DNA of 64,000 nucleotides from Paraburkholderia aspalathi. GTDB taxonomy: Bacteria; Pseudomonadota; Gammaproteobacteria; Burkholderiales; Burkholderiaceae. The translations under genes were made by a program, and so were the position numbers. Shown here piece by piece: positions 33,807 through 41,922 of this stretch. The notes beneath the pieces were generated by a model. The model was not told where the DNA came from. It made no database searches and worked only from the letters and a program-made list of their open reading frames with translations. Positions within the stretch are counted from its first letter, which is position 1. Every line of letters starts with the position of its first letter. The stretch lies in assembly GCF_900116445.1 (NCBI RefSeq), contig NZ_FPBH01000009.1, forward strand, positions 1-64,000. The letters are read 5' to 3'.

Positions 33807-35456
33807 TCAGCGTTTGGCCACCTTGATGTCGGTCGCCTCGATATCCCAGGTGGACGCTGTCTTGCCCTCATCGCGCAGCTGATACTTCAGAATGCGGCCT
33901 TGCGGGTTCTTGGGCAGCGTCTCACGAAACTCGATGTAGCGTGGCAGGGCGTAATATGGAACGGCGTCGGTAGCCCAGTGGAACAGGGCCTCGGCGGTGA
34001 GCGCGGCACCCGGGTTCAGAATGGCGGTGACTTTGACGTCGTCTTCGCCTTTGTCCGATGGCACGGCATGGACCGCGACCTCGGCGATATCGGGGTGGCG
34101 TGCAAAGGCCGATTCCATCTCGAAGCTGGAAATATTTTCGCCACGGCGGCGCAAATAGTCTTTTTTGCGGTCTACGAAATAGAAAAATCCATCGTCGTCG
34201 AACTTGCCTATATCTCCGGTATGGAACCACATGTTGCGCATCAGCTTCAGCGTCTCCTCGGGACGGCGCCAGTAGCCCATGAACATGATGTCCGGTCGCA
34301 GCGGACGGCAGACTATTTCGCCCGGCGTATTGGCCGGCAGTTCGCGGTCGAGATCGTCGACGATCCGCACGTCGAAGTCGGCAATGCGCTTGCCGGACGA
34401 ACCAGGCGCCGCGTATTCCCCGCCCGGCAGCGAGGTGATCACGCATGCTTCCGTGAGGCCGTAGCCGTTGCCGCCGACCTGTCTGGCGCCGAAGCGCTCG
34501 CGCCAGACCTGCTTGTTTTCTTCAGTGAACGGATTGCCACGCACCGTATGAATCTGGCCGAAGCAGCGCTTGGCCGCCTCGTTATCCGGCGCATTGGCGA
34601 GGAGGCCGCCCATGCCACCGAGAATCGACGCGATGGTGGCGCCGCTGCGCTCGACTTCGGGCCAGAAATTGGACACCGAGAAACGCGGAATGATCGCCAC
34701 GCGCGCGCCCACCAGAATATTCGACAGGATGCCCACCGCCAGCGCGTTCATGTGAAACAGCGGCAGCGGCGTGATCGTCACATCGTTGGCGCTCGCGGGG
34801 CCGGCGCGCAATTGCAGGCGTGCGAGGTTGCACATGAAGTTGTAGCTGATCATGCAGCCCTTGGACGGGCCGGTGGTGCCGGATGTATAGATCAGGCTGG
34901 CGAGGTCCCGCGGCTCCGGCTTGCGCTCGAAGGGCGTGTCGTCATGACCGCGATGGGAGTCAAGCGGCGCGAGCGGCAAGGGACCGCAACGGGCGGCGGT
35001 GACGGCGGTCGAGCCCGCATCGGCGCTGCGATACAGAACCTGCTTCACTTCGGACAGTTGCGCCCCCACCGCGCCGATCCGATCGAGATAGTCAGCTTCG
35101 CAGATCACAAGCGGCGAGCCGGCGTCGGCGATCTGATGGCGCAGGAATTCACCGCGCAATGCCGTATTGATCGGCACGCTGACGGCGCAGAGTTTGTTGA
35201 CCGCGAGCCACGAGATCACGGCGTCGACGTTGTTGTCGAGCATCGTGACCACGGTTTGCCCGGCCTGAACGCCGAGCGACGCCAGCGAATGGGCGAGGCG
35301 CGTGGAAAGACGGTCGACGTCCGCATAGGTATAGAGTGCACCCGAAAAGTCGAGCAGAACCCGGTCCGGATGCGCCACGACGGCGCGCTCGAGTGCGGCG
35401 ATAACGGTGTCCTGTTCACCGAGCGACCAAGTCTCTGCTCTTCCCATACCAGCCAT
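33807..35456 (-). CDS. AMP-binding acyl-CoA ligase
   Basis: The 549-residue ligase has the P-loop-like IYTSGTTGPSKGCMISYN, the NGYGLTEAC adenylate motif, and the hinge MFHTGDIGKFDDDGF-type segment followed by RKKDYLRRRGENIS with the C-terminal KNPQGRILK lysine. It activates a carboxylic acid to its CoA ester through an acyl-AMP. In an abietane cluster the substrate may be the C18 acid or a later product. The start at 35456 has GGAGAGG 6 bases upstream; the ATG 9 bases later is possible. It is divergent from the TetR gene. Confidence 0.88.
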   Translation of the reverse strand: MAGMGRAETWSLGEQDTVIAALERAVVAHPDRVLLDFSGALYTYADVDRLSTRLAHSLASLGVQAGQTVVTMLDNNVDAVISWLAVNKLCAVSVPINTALRGEFLRHQIADAGSPLVICEADYLDRIGAVGAQLSEVKQVLYRSADAGSTAVTAARCGPLPLAPLDSHRGHDDTPFERKPEPRDLASLIYTSGTTGPSKGCMISYNFMCNLARLQLRAGPASANDVTITPLPLFHMNALAVGILSNILVGARVAIIPRFSVSNFWPEVERSGATIASILGGMGGLLANAPDNEAAKRCFGQIHTVRGNPFTEENKQVWRERFGARQVGGNGYGLTEACVITSLPGGEYAAPGSSGKRIADFDVRIVDDLDRELPANTPGEIVCRPLRPDIMFMGYWRRPEETLKLMRNMWFHTGDIGKFDDDGFFYFVDRKKDYLRRRGENISSFEMESAFARHPDIAEVAVHAVPSDKGEDDVKVTAILNPGAALTAEALFHWATDAVPYYALPRYIEFRETLPKNPQGRILKYQLRDEGKTASTWDIEATDIKVAKR

Positions 35457-35505
35457 ATCAACCTCTCCGAAAATGAACTGGGCGTGAACCGGGCGACCTG
35501 CCCAC

Positions 35506-35545
35506 AAATTCTAACCCGAGAATTGAATTCTAGTGTTTGTATTCC
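35506..35545. promoter_or_regulatory. Operator candidate between CoA ligase and TetR genes
   Basis: A 13-base palindrome, AGAATT-G-AATTCT (35519-35531), lies in the 140-base divergent gap. AAATTCTA (35506-35513) repeats half of it 19 bases earlier. TGTTTGTATT follows at 35534-35543. Position and symmetry suit a TetR-type dimer controlling both genes. Confidence 0.55.
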
Positions 35546-35596
35546 AATCCTGATCTGCGGGGAAACCCGCACACTTTTACAAAAACTGATCAACTT

Positions 35597-36403
35597 ATGG
35601 CTAAACAGACTACTCCATCGAAAGCCGGTACCTCGAAGATCGCTGTCAAACAACCGGCGAAGAAACGCGCCGTCGCCGAGAAAAGCGGCAAGAGCGCGGC
35701 GCAGTCGGTGGCGCCGGCGCCCAAGGCGCGCAAGAGCAGCGCGCCTGCCGTGCAAGCCGCGCCCGCGGCGCCTGCGGCCGCACCCGCTGCCGCCGCCGCG
35801 GCGCCGCGCCGCCGGCGCAGCAATCGCCGCTCCGAGCAGACCATCGACAACATCTTTACCGCGACGGAAAAGGTGGTGCTGGAGTCGGGGGCGGAGCGTA
35901 TTTCGATTCTTGAAGTGTGCGAAACCGCGGGCGTGTCGCGGGGCACGTTCTACCGTTATTTCGCCTCGCAGGACGAACTGCTCGAAGCGTTTTCGCGCCA
36001 CAAGAGGGAGAACTTCCACAAGTCGCTGGCTGAACTGCTGGTGCGCTATCAGGACCCGGACGAGCGCTTCGACGTGGTCATCAACTACCTGCAGGACTAC
36101 CTCGACGCGGGTAATTCCCGGCGCATGTTGCTGGTCGCGCCAGAGTTCGCACTGCGCTTTTTCAAACGCATCTTTCACGACGCCGTGGTGCGCTTTCAGG
36201 ACTTGCTGTCGCCGGTGTTCGACGCATGGGACGAACGTCTGGGTGTCAAACTCGATCGCGAACTGATCTGCGATCTGCTGATCCGTTTCGTCATGAGCGA
36301 ACACCTCGTGTCGAGCGAGTCCGAGCGGGGCGCGATGCAACGCCGTATCGGCCGTCTCATCGACTCGATCCGTTTCGGCGGGGTCACGCGGGCGCGCCGC
36401 TGA
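35597..36403 (+). CDS. TetR-family regulator with long Lys/Ala/Pro-rich N-terminal tail
   Basis: The 268-residue protein has a TetR HTH at about residues 82-128 (QTIDNIFTATEKVV, then VCETAGVSRGTFYRYFASQDEL) and a helical ligand domain. Before it are about 75 residues of low complexity, rich in Lys, Ala and Pro and ending in RRRR, much like the tails of histone H1-like or AlgP proteins. That tail is unusual for TetR proteins. The ATG at 35597 begins the tail and no later start with a ribosome site is seen. It is divergent from the CoA ligase gene, the likely target. Confidence 0.82.
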   Translation: MAKQTTPSKAGTSKIAVKQPAKKRAVAEKSGKSAAQSVAPAPKARKSSAPAVQAAPAAPAAAPAAAAAAPRRRRSNRRSEQTIDNIFTATEKVVLESGAERISILEVCETAGVSRGTFYRYFASQDELLEAFSRHKRENFHKSLAELLVRYQDPDERFDVVINYLQDYLDAGNSRRMLLVAPEFALRFFKRIFHDAVVRFQDLLSPVFDAWDERLGVKLDRELICDLLIRFVMSEHLVSSESERGAMQRRIGRLIDSIRFGGVTRARR

Positions 36404-36448
36404 GCCTATGACGTTCACGCACGCCGCGGCTCCTGGCGACCGTCCTGC

Positions 36449-36474
36449 CGCCGGCTTTCACGCCGGGGCCGGCG
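36449..36474. repeat. GC-rich inverted repeat in a 301-base gap
   Basis: CGCCGGC (36449-36455) and GCCGGCG (36468-36474) form a 7-base inverted repeat 46 bases after the TetR stop, with a smaller internal hairpin. No T-run follows, so it is at best a weak terminator. The rest of the 36404-36704 gap contains only the promoter described next. Confidence 0.35.
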
Positions 36475-36550
36475 CGTCGCCATGCAGGAATGCCGGCGGC
36501 AACAGAGACGGAAAGCAAACCCGAGGCAAGCGGGAGGAGCCCCGCGTAAA

Positions 36551-36590
36551 CGTTAATTTGAACACAATTGCATTAAGTGACTAATATTGG
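36551..36590 (+). promoter_or_regulatory. Promoter with AACACAAT site upstream of amidohydrolase
   Basis: TTGAAC (36558-36563), an 18-base spacer and TAATAT (36582-36587) make a plausible sigma-70 promoter. AACACAAT (36561-36568) overlaps the -35 region; the same 8 bases occur in the gaps before the amidohydrolase at 58263-59576 and the ferredoxin at 61112. The reverse strand reads TGTTCA at 36559-36564. The transcript would carry an untranslated leader of over 100 bases. Confidence 0.5.
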
Positions 36591-36704
36591 CATGATGTCG
36601 AACAGTCTGATCTGCTTCGCGCATCTGGCTTTCGTGCGTCCGGATGTCGGTGAACCGCAGACAGGTCTATCCCACATCTGCGCCGTCGAGCGCCAGGAGA
36701 CATC

Positions 36705-37787
36705 ATGCTCATCGACCTTCATGCCCACGCTCCGCATCCGGGCTACTACAACCAACACCCCCACTGGGGCCCGTTCTTCGAACAGCACGAGGACGGCGAC
36801 GTCAAGCTGCGGGTGGGCGACTGGATCCTGACGTTGGGTTCACCCGAGCGCAAAGCAGCCGTACGGTCCGGCAAAGGGCTGAAGCTCGACGAGTACTTCG
36901 CGCGCTGGGCCAATCCGAACATACGTCTGGCCGGTATGGACGCCGCGGGCCAGAATGCCCAGGTGGTGTCGGTGCCGTCGCATTGCTACATGTACTGGGC
37001 GGAAGCGGACTTCTCGGTGCGCTACGCAAAGACGGTTAACGACACGCTCGCCGAATACTGTTCTGCCGCGCCCGATCGTCTGATGTTCTGGGCGCATGCG
37101 CCGCTGAACGTGCCTGAAGAGGCCGCGAAGGAAATCCGCCGCGCGTGCGGTGAGCTCGGTGCAAAGGGGCTGGTGGCGGGCGGCGCCAATTTCGGCGGCC
37201 TCGAATTCGATTCGCCGGAACTCGATCCGGTCTGGCAGGCGCTGTGCGACCTCGACCTGCCGATGTTTATCCACGGCTACAACCAGTCGGTCACGTGGGG
37301 CAAGAAGGCCAACGAGGACCGCTACGAGACCACGGCGATTGTCGGCATGCAGTACGACGAAACGCGTTGTTTCTGGAATCTGATCTGCGGCGGCGTATTC
37401 GACCGCTTTCCTGATCTCAAGGTGTACATCACGCACGGTGGCGGCTATGTGCCGTATCAACTTGGCCGTCTCGCGCAATGCAATGCCAATCTCGACTTCG
37501 CGCACAACAAGAAGCCCGTGCTCGAGTATCTGAAGAACTTCTATTTCGACGTCGAATTGCATGAAGTGCCGATGCGCCAGGCGCTGATCGACATTATCGG
37601 CGCGGACCGCATTTTGTACGGCAGCAATTTCGGCGGCAGCGATGCGGTGCGTCACGATCTGACCGACGGTCTGCGTTTGTCGGATGAAGACCTGCAAAAG
37701 ATCCGCTGGCAGAACGCCTGCAAGCTGCTGCATCTCGACCCGGCGAAGATCGGCGTGCCGGCGGCAAAGCAGGCGGTGAGCGCATGA
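36705..37787 (+). CDS. Amidohydrolase (ACMSD-like) family protein
   Basis: The 360-residue protein begins DLHAHAPHP with the metal-binding HxH. It shares FIHGYNQS, YITHGGGYVPYQLGRL and YGSNFGGSD with the paralogue at 17772-18797. Such enzymes decarboxylate or hydrolyse ring-cleavage acids. The start follows CCAGGAGACATC. It overlaps the next FAH gene by 4 bases, a coupling that suggests the two act in sequence. It begins the four-gene unit that ends with the thiolase. Confidence 0.84.
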   Translation: MLIDLHAHAPHPGYYNQHPHWGPFFEQHEDGDVKLRVGDWILTLGSPERKAAVRSGKGLKLDEYFARWANPNIRLAGMDAAGQNAQVVSVPSHCYMYWAEADFSVRYAKTVNDTLAEYCSAAPDRLMFWAHAPLNVPEEAAKEIRRACGELGAKGLVAGGANFGGLEFDSPELDPVWQALCDLDLPMFIHGYNQSVTWGKKANEDRYETTAIVGMQYDETRCFWNLICGGVFDRFPDLKVYITHGGGYVPYQLGRLAQCNANLDFAHNKKPVLEYLKNFYFDVELHEVPMRQALIDIIGADRILYGSNFGGSDAVRHDLTDGLRLSDEDLQKIRWQNACKLLHLDPAKIGVPAAKQAVSA

Positions 37788-38641
37788 AGCTCGCGCGCTG
37801 CACGGACGGTGGCGCGGCGTTCTGGGCCGTAGTGGATACGGAACGCGGCGAAGCGACCCCGATCGCCGGTTCATTCGCTGAATGGGCGCCGGCACTCACC
37901 GCGAGACCGGAGGACGGCGCCGCCGCGCTCAAGCTGGCAGGGGCGCCGCGCAAGCTGGGCGAGTTGCGCTTGCTGCCGCCGGTTGAACGCGGCAATCGCG
38001 TGGTCGTCGCCGGCGCCAATTATGCGAAGCATCTGAATGCCGACTTCGGCATGAAGAGCCATAGTCAGCCGGTGGCGTTCCTGAAAGCCTATGGCGCGCT
38101 GATCGGCGCGCACGATCCGATTCGCTATCCGCCGCTCACCAAACAGCTTGACCACGAAGTCGAACTGGTCGCCGTGATTGGTGCGCAACGGGTGGATCGC
38201 GACGATCCGCTCACTAGCGTGCTGGGTTACACGGTAGGCAACGACATCAGCGCGCGCGATCTGCAACGTAGCGGGCCGCCGGGTGTCGGGATGGATCTGT
38301 TCGCTGCAAAGAGCCAGGATCGTTCGACGGGCCTCGGCCCCTGGATCGTCACGCGTGATGAATTCACGCCCAGCAGTCCGGCGTTGCGCATGACGCTGAA
38401 AGTGAACGGCGATACGCGGCAGGATGCATCGTCGGGAGAGATGACGTGGGACGTGGCGGCGCTGGTGCGCTTCGTTGACGAGCGCTCGAGCTTCGAAGCG
38501 GGGGATGTGCTGTTCACCGGCTCGCCAGAGGGCACCGGCCAGGGTACGGGCCGCTTTCTGAATCCCGGCGACGTGGTGGAAGCCTCGATCGAAGGCATCG
38601 GCACATTGCGCAACGTCGTATCGGCAAACGAATCAGCATGA
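37784..38641 (+). CDS. Fumarylacetoacetate hydrolase family protein
   Basis: The 285-residue FAH-fold protein has the metal-ligand pattern LDHEVELVAVIG and NDISARDLQ, and the late FTGSPEGTGQG. Length and the N-terminal MKLARCTDGG match the copy at 63128. It likely cleaves or decarboxylates a dioxo-acid from ring opening. It is translationally coupled to the amidohydrolase before it. Confidence 0.85.
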   Translation: MKLARCTDGGAAFWAVVDTERGEATPIAGSFAEWAPALTARPEDGAAALKLAGAPRKLGELRLLPPVERGNRVVVAGANYAKHLNADFGMKSHSQPVAFLKAYGALIGAHDPIRYPPLTKQLDHEVELVAVIGAQRVDRDDPLTSVLGYTVGNDISARDLQRSGPPGVGMDLFAAKSQDRSTGLGPWIVTRDEFTPSSPALRMTLKVNGDTRQDASSGEMTWDVAALVRFVDERSSFEAGDVLFTGSPEGTGQGTGRFLNPGDVVEASIEGIGTLRNVVSANESA

Positions 38642-38655
38642 AGGGAGGCAGTGGT

Positions 38656-39558
38656 ATGACTTTAAAAAACAACAAGGTGGTCGTGGTCGGCGCGGGTCTG
38701 ATGGGCACCGGCATCGCGCATGCGTTCGCGAGTTCGGGGTTCAGCACGACACTCGTCGACATGGACGAAAATGCGTTGGAACGCGCCCACAAAGGCATCG
38801 GCAAGATTCTCGACGACGGCGTGCGTCTTGGTAAATTCCAGGCCACCGCAGCCGATGCCGCCAAGGCGCGGCTCGCCATCAAAACCGACCTCGCTGCCGC
38901 CGCGGACGGTGCGCATCTGCTGATCGAAACGGTGTCGGAAAAACTGGCAGTCAAGCAGGCGGTGGTCGCGCATGCGGCAGACGTGATGGCCGACGGCGCG
39001 CTGTACGCGACCAACACCTCGGCACTCAGCGTGACCGAGATCGCCACAGCGGTGGCGCATCCGGAACGCGTGATCGGCATGCATTTCTTCAACCCCGTGC
39101 ACAAGATGAAGCTGGTCGAACTCGTGCGCGGCCTTGCCACCAGCGACGAAACCGTCGCGCTCACGCGCGAGTATTCGGATGCGATCGGCAAGACGTCGAT
39201 CATCGTCAACGAATCGCCGGGTTTGACGACGAGCCGCATGTCGGCGCTTGCCGGCAACGAGGCGATGTGGATGTTGCAGGAGGGCGCGGCCAGCGCGGAG
39301 GATATCGATACCGCGCTGCGTCTCGGCTTCAATCATCCGATGGGACCGCTCGAGCTTGGCGATCTCACGGGCTGGGACACGCGCCTGTCGGTGCTGAGGT
39401 ATCTCCATCAGACGCTCGGCGACAAGTTTCGCCCATGTCCCCTGATCATCAAGATGGTGGCGGCGGGGCGCCTCGGCCGTAAGACCGGCCATGGCGTGTA
39501 TCGCTACGAAGACGGTCAGCGGGTGCCGGGCTCGGGTCTGAAGGGGAGTTCGCTATGA
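38656..39558 (+). CDS. 3-Hydroxyacyl-CoA dehydrogenase
   Basis: The 300-residue protein has the N-terminal NAD motif VVVVGAGLMGTGIAHAF, the NTSALSVTEIA loop, the catalytic GMHFFNPVHKMKLVE (His with Glu), and the C-terminal LDLGNHPMGPLELGDLTG-like dimerisation domain. It oxidises an L-3-hydroxyacyl-CoA with NAD. The start at 38656 is preferred because AGGGAGG lies 7 bases before it; an in-frame ATG at 38638 overlaps the FAH stop. The thiolase gene overlaps its end by 4 bases, giving successive beta-oxidation steps. Confidence 0.9.
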   Translation: MTLKNNKVVVVGAGLMGTGIAHAFASSGFSTTLVDMDENALERAHKGIGKILDDGVRLGKFQATAADAAKARLAIKTDLAAAADGAHLLIETVSEKLAVKQAVVAHAADVMADGALYATNTSALSVTEIATAVAHPERVIGMHFFNPVHKMKLVELVRGLATSDETVALTREYSDAIGKTSIIVNESPGLTTSRMSALAGNEAMWMLQEGAASAEDIDTALRLGFNHPMGPLELGDLTGWDTRLSVLRYLHQTLGDKFRPCPLIIKMVAAGRLGRKTGHGVYRYEDGQRVPGSGLKGSSL

Positions 39559-40730
39559 GCAGCGATGTCGTGATCGTGGGTGCGGCGCGCACCCCGATCG
39601 GCAAGTTTCGCGGCTCGCTTGCCGGTGTGCGCGCCGATCATCTCGGCGCGCATGTGATCGATGAACTGGTCAAACGCGTGGGGCTCGCGCCGGAGGTCGT
39701 CAACGACGTGATCTTCGGCTGCGTCACCCAGATCGGCGAGCAGTCGGCCAATATCGCACGCACCTCCTTGCTCGGCGCGGGTTGGCCGGACAGCATTCCC
39801 GGTCTCACGATCGACCGTAAATGCGGCTCGGGCGAAGAAGCCGTGCACGTCGCCGCGGGGCTCATTGCATTCGGCGCGGCGGAGGTGGTGGTGGCCGGCG
39901 GCGCGGAGAACATGAGCCGCGTGCCGATGGGCAGCAATCGCGATCTGCATGGCGAAGCGTTCGGCTGGATGGCGAGCGAAAGGTACGAGCTGACGAGCCA
40001 GGGCGAGGCAGCTGAGCGTCTGTGCGACGAGTGGCAACTCGGGCGAGAACAGCTCGACGCGTTCGCGGTGGTGAGCCATCGGCGTGCGGCGGCCGCGGCT
40101 GCGGAAGGCTGGTTTGCGCGCGAGATCGTCCCGGTGCCAGTGCAGCGTCTGCGCGAGAAATCGCAGGAAGGCGAAGCGGCGCTTTTTTCGGCGGACGAAA
40201 CGATTCGTCCCGGCACTCACGCCGATAAACTCGCGACGCTGAAGACGAGTTTTCGCAGCGTTGGGCGGCTGACGGCCGGCAATTCATCGCAGATATCGGA
40301 CGGCGCGTCGGCCCTGCTGCTGATGTCCGCCACCAAAGCGAAGGCACTCGGCGTGAAGCCCCGGGCGCGTGTGCGGGCGGTTGCCACCGTCGGCGCCGAT
40401 CCGACGTTAATGCTCACTGGTCCCATTGCCGCGACGCATGAAGTACTGGCGAAGGCGGGGCTCAGCATTGAGGATATCGACCTGTTCGAAGTCAACGAGG
40501 CCTTTGCGTCCGTGCCGCTCGTGTGGATGAAAGAACTCGGCGTGCCGCATTCGAAGCTGAACGTGAACGGCGGGGCGATCGCGCTCGGTCATCCGCTGGG
40601 CGCGAGCGGAGCACGCATCATGACCTCGATGCTGCATGAACTGGAACGGCGTGGCGCGCGCTACGGCTTGCAGGCGATCTGCTGCGCGGGTGGCCTCGGA
40701 ACGGCGACGATTATTGAGCGACTGGACTGA
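39555..40730 (+). CDS. Acetyl-CoA C-acyltransferase (thiolase)
   Basis: The 391-residue thiolase has the nucleophile region DRKCGSGEEAVHVAAG with its catalytic Cys, the VNGGAIALGHPLGASGARI loop with the GHP histidine, and the second active-site Cys in CCAGGLGTATI. Unlike the SCP-x-like protein at 6480 it keeps all residues of a working degradative thiolase. It follows the 3-hydroxyacyl-CoA dehydrogenase with a 4-base overlap and completes a beta-oxidation turn. A strong terminator follows. Confidence 0.91.
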   Translation: MSSDVVIVGAARTPIGKFRGSLAGVRADHLGAHVIDELVKRVGLAPEVVNDVIFGCVTQIGEQSANIARTSLLGAGWPDSIPGLTIDRKCGSGEEAVHVAAGLIAFGAAEVVVAGGAENMSRVPMGSNRDLHGEAFGWMASERYELTSQGEAAERLCDEWQLGREQLDAFAVVSHRRAAAAAAEGWFAREIVPVPVQRLREKSQEGEAALFSADETIRPGTHADKLATLKTSFRSVGRLTAGNSSQISDGASALLLMSATKAKALGVKPRARVRAVATVGADPTLMLTGPIAATHEVLAKAGLSIEDIDLFEVNEAFASVPLVWMKELGVPHSKLNVNGGAIALGHPLGASGARIMTSMLHELERRGARYGLQAICCAGGLGTATIIERLD

Positions 40731-40767
40731 TGCGCGAGCCGGCATATCGAGGAAAGTTCTGGAAAGC

Positions 40768-40799
40768 AAACGGCGCGCTATAAACAGCGCGCCGTTTTT
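40768..40799. terminator. Strong terminator between thiolase and glutathione peroxidase genes
   Basis: AAACGGCGCGCT (40768-40779) pairs perfectly with AGCGCGCCGTTT (40786-40797) across a 6-base loop, followed by more T residues. With A and T tracts on both sides it can serve both convergent genes. Confidence 0.88.
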
Positions 40800-40842
40800 G
40801 CATGCGGCCGAAGTAAGCGACTGAAATCAGTCGCCCTGGCAG

Positions 40843-41388
40843 TTACTTCGCGAGTTCCGCGTCGATCGCCGCCACGAGGCGCGGATCGTCCGCCGCCACA
40901 TCGGGGGCAAAACGCGCCACCACGTCACCACTACGGTTCAGCAGAAACTTTTCGAAATTCCACAGCACTTCGACCGGATCGCCTGATTCGATGCCATAGC
41001 CTTTCAGTCGCTCACGAAACGGACCGTCGCCGATCGCCGACGGTTGCGCGCCCGTCAGTGCCGCATACAACGGATGCTTGTCTTCACCCGTCACCGAAAT
41101 CTTCGAGAACAGCGGGAAGTGCACGTCGTAGCTGGTCGAGCAGAACGATTTGATTTCTTCGTCCGAACCCGGCTCCTGGCCCTTGAAGTTGTTAGCCGGA
41201 AAACCCAGCACTTCAAGACCGGCTGCGCGCTTGTCCTGATAGAGGCTTTCCAGCCCCGTGTACTGCGGCGTTAGCCCGCATTTCGACGCTACATTGACGA
41301 CCAGCAGCACCTTGCCGCGATACGGCGCGAGATTGCCGGGTGCGCCTTCGATAGTCTTAACTGGAATGTCGTAAATCGATGTGCTCAT
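40843..41388 (-). CDS. Glutathione peroxidase
   Basis: The 181-residue protein is a thioredoxin-fold glutathione/thioredoxin peroxidase with NVASKCGLTPQY (peroxidatic Cys, not Sec), FPANNFKGQEPG, and WNFEKFLLNRSG (the Trp-Asn of the active site). It reduces hydroperoxides, a plausible guard against leakage from the oxygenases. It stands alone with its own gap on both sides and may be a host gene rather than pathway-specific. Confidence 0.92.
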   Translation of the reverse strand: MSTSIYDIPVKTIEGAPGNLAPYRGKVLLVVNVASKCGLTPQYTGLESLYQDKRAAGLEVLGFPANNFKGQEPGSDEEIKSFCSTSYDVHFPLFSKISVTGEDKHPLYAALTGAQPSAIGDGPFRERLKGYGIESGDPVEVLWNFEKFLLNRSGDVVARFAPDVAADDPRLVAAIDAELAK

Positions 41389-41486
41389 TGCGAGTCCTCT
41401 GGTTGCAGACAGATGAAAAAGTTCTATTCTGCACTGTACGTGATTCTGCTCGATCGCGTGCGGCGTGCTCTCAGGCGAGCGCGGAA

Positions 41487-41843
41487 CTACTGCTTGATGA
41501 AGTAGCGCACGAATAGATGGCCGGCCGCGAAGCGAAATAGCTCGACCGTTTCGATCACTCGCGCGGTGCCGACCACCACGTTACGCACGTAGCAGGCAGC
41601 TTCGTTGCCGTTGATGATCTTCGCTACCGGTTCGGCGCGGATGTTCGCCCGCTGGTTCTCCCACATATACTCGAGCACAGGCCAACCGTCTTGTGGCGGC
41701 CGGCCGATGTATTCGATCGTGAGTCCTGCGGGCGCGATGCGTCGATAAGCATCGAAGAAAGCAGTCTTGTCGCCGGCGTTCCAGTGTTCGGTCTGGTCGT
41801 GCAGAAAGGCTGCGATGGATTCGGTGGTTTCGGTAGTGGACAT
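41487..41843 (-). CDS. NTF2-like/SnoaL-type small protein
   Basis: The 118-residue protein fits the NTF2-like fold by length and pattern (long N-terminal helix ESIAAFLHDQTEHWNAGDKTAFFDAYR, then alternating strands). It might be an isomerase, a hydratase-like enzyme, or a small binding protein. The start at 41843 is chosen over 41888 because it begins at the helix. It follows the unknown gene at 41923 by 79 bases in the same direction, so they may be cotranscribed with the P450. Confidence 0.6.
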   Translation of the reverse strand: MSTTETTESIAAFLHDQTEHWNAGDKTAFFDAYRRIAPAGLTIEYIGRPPQDGWPVLEYMWENQRANIRAEPVAKIINGNEAACYVRNVVVGTARVIETVELFRFAAGHLFVRYFIKQ

Positions 41844-41922
41844 GGTCGCTTCGTTGGAAAGGCACGCATCTTCGTGCTTCAAAAACACTTCAAAAGCGCT
41901 TCAAAGACCCATCGGGGACACG

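Noticed and set aside
33798..36266. 822-codon open frame on the plus strand
   Set aside because: It lies opposite the CoA ligase and then runs out of frame through the TetR gene; composition is arginine- and alanine-rich with no domains.
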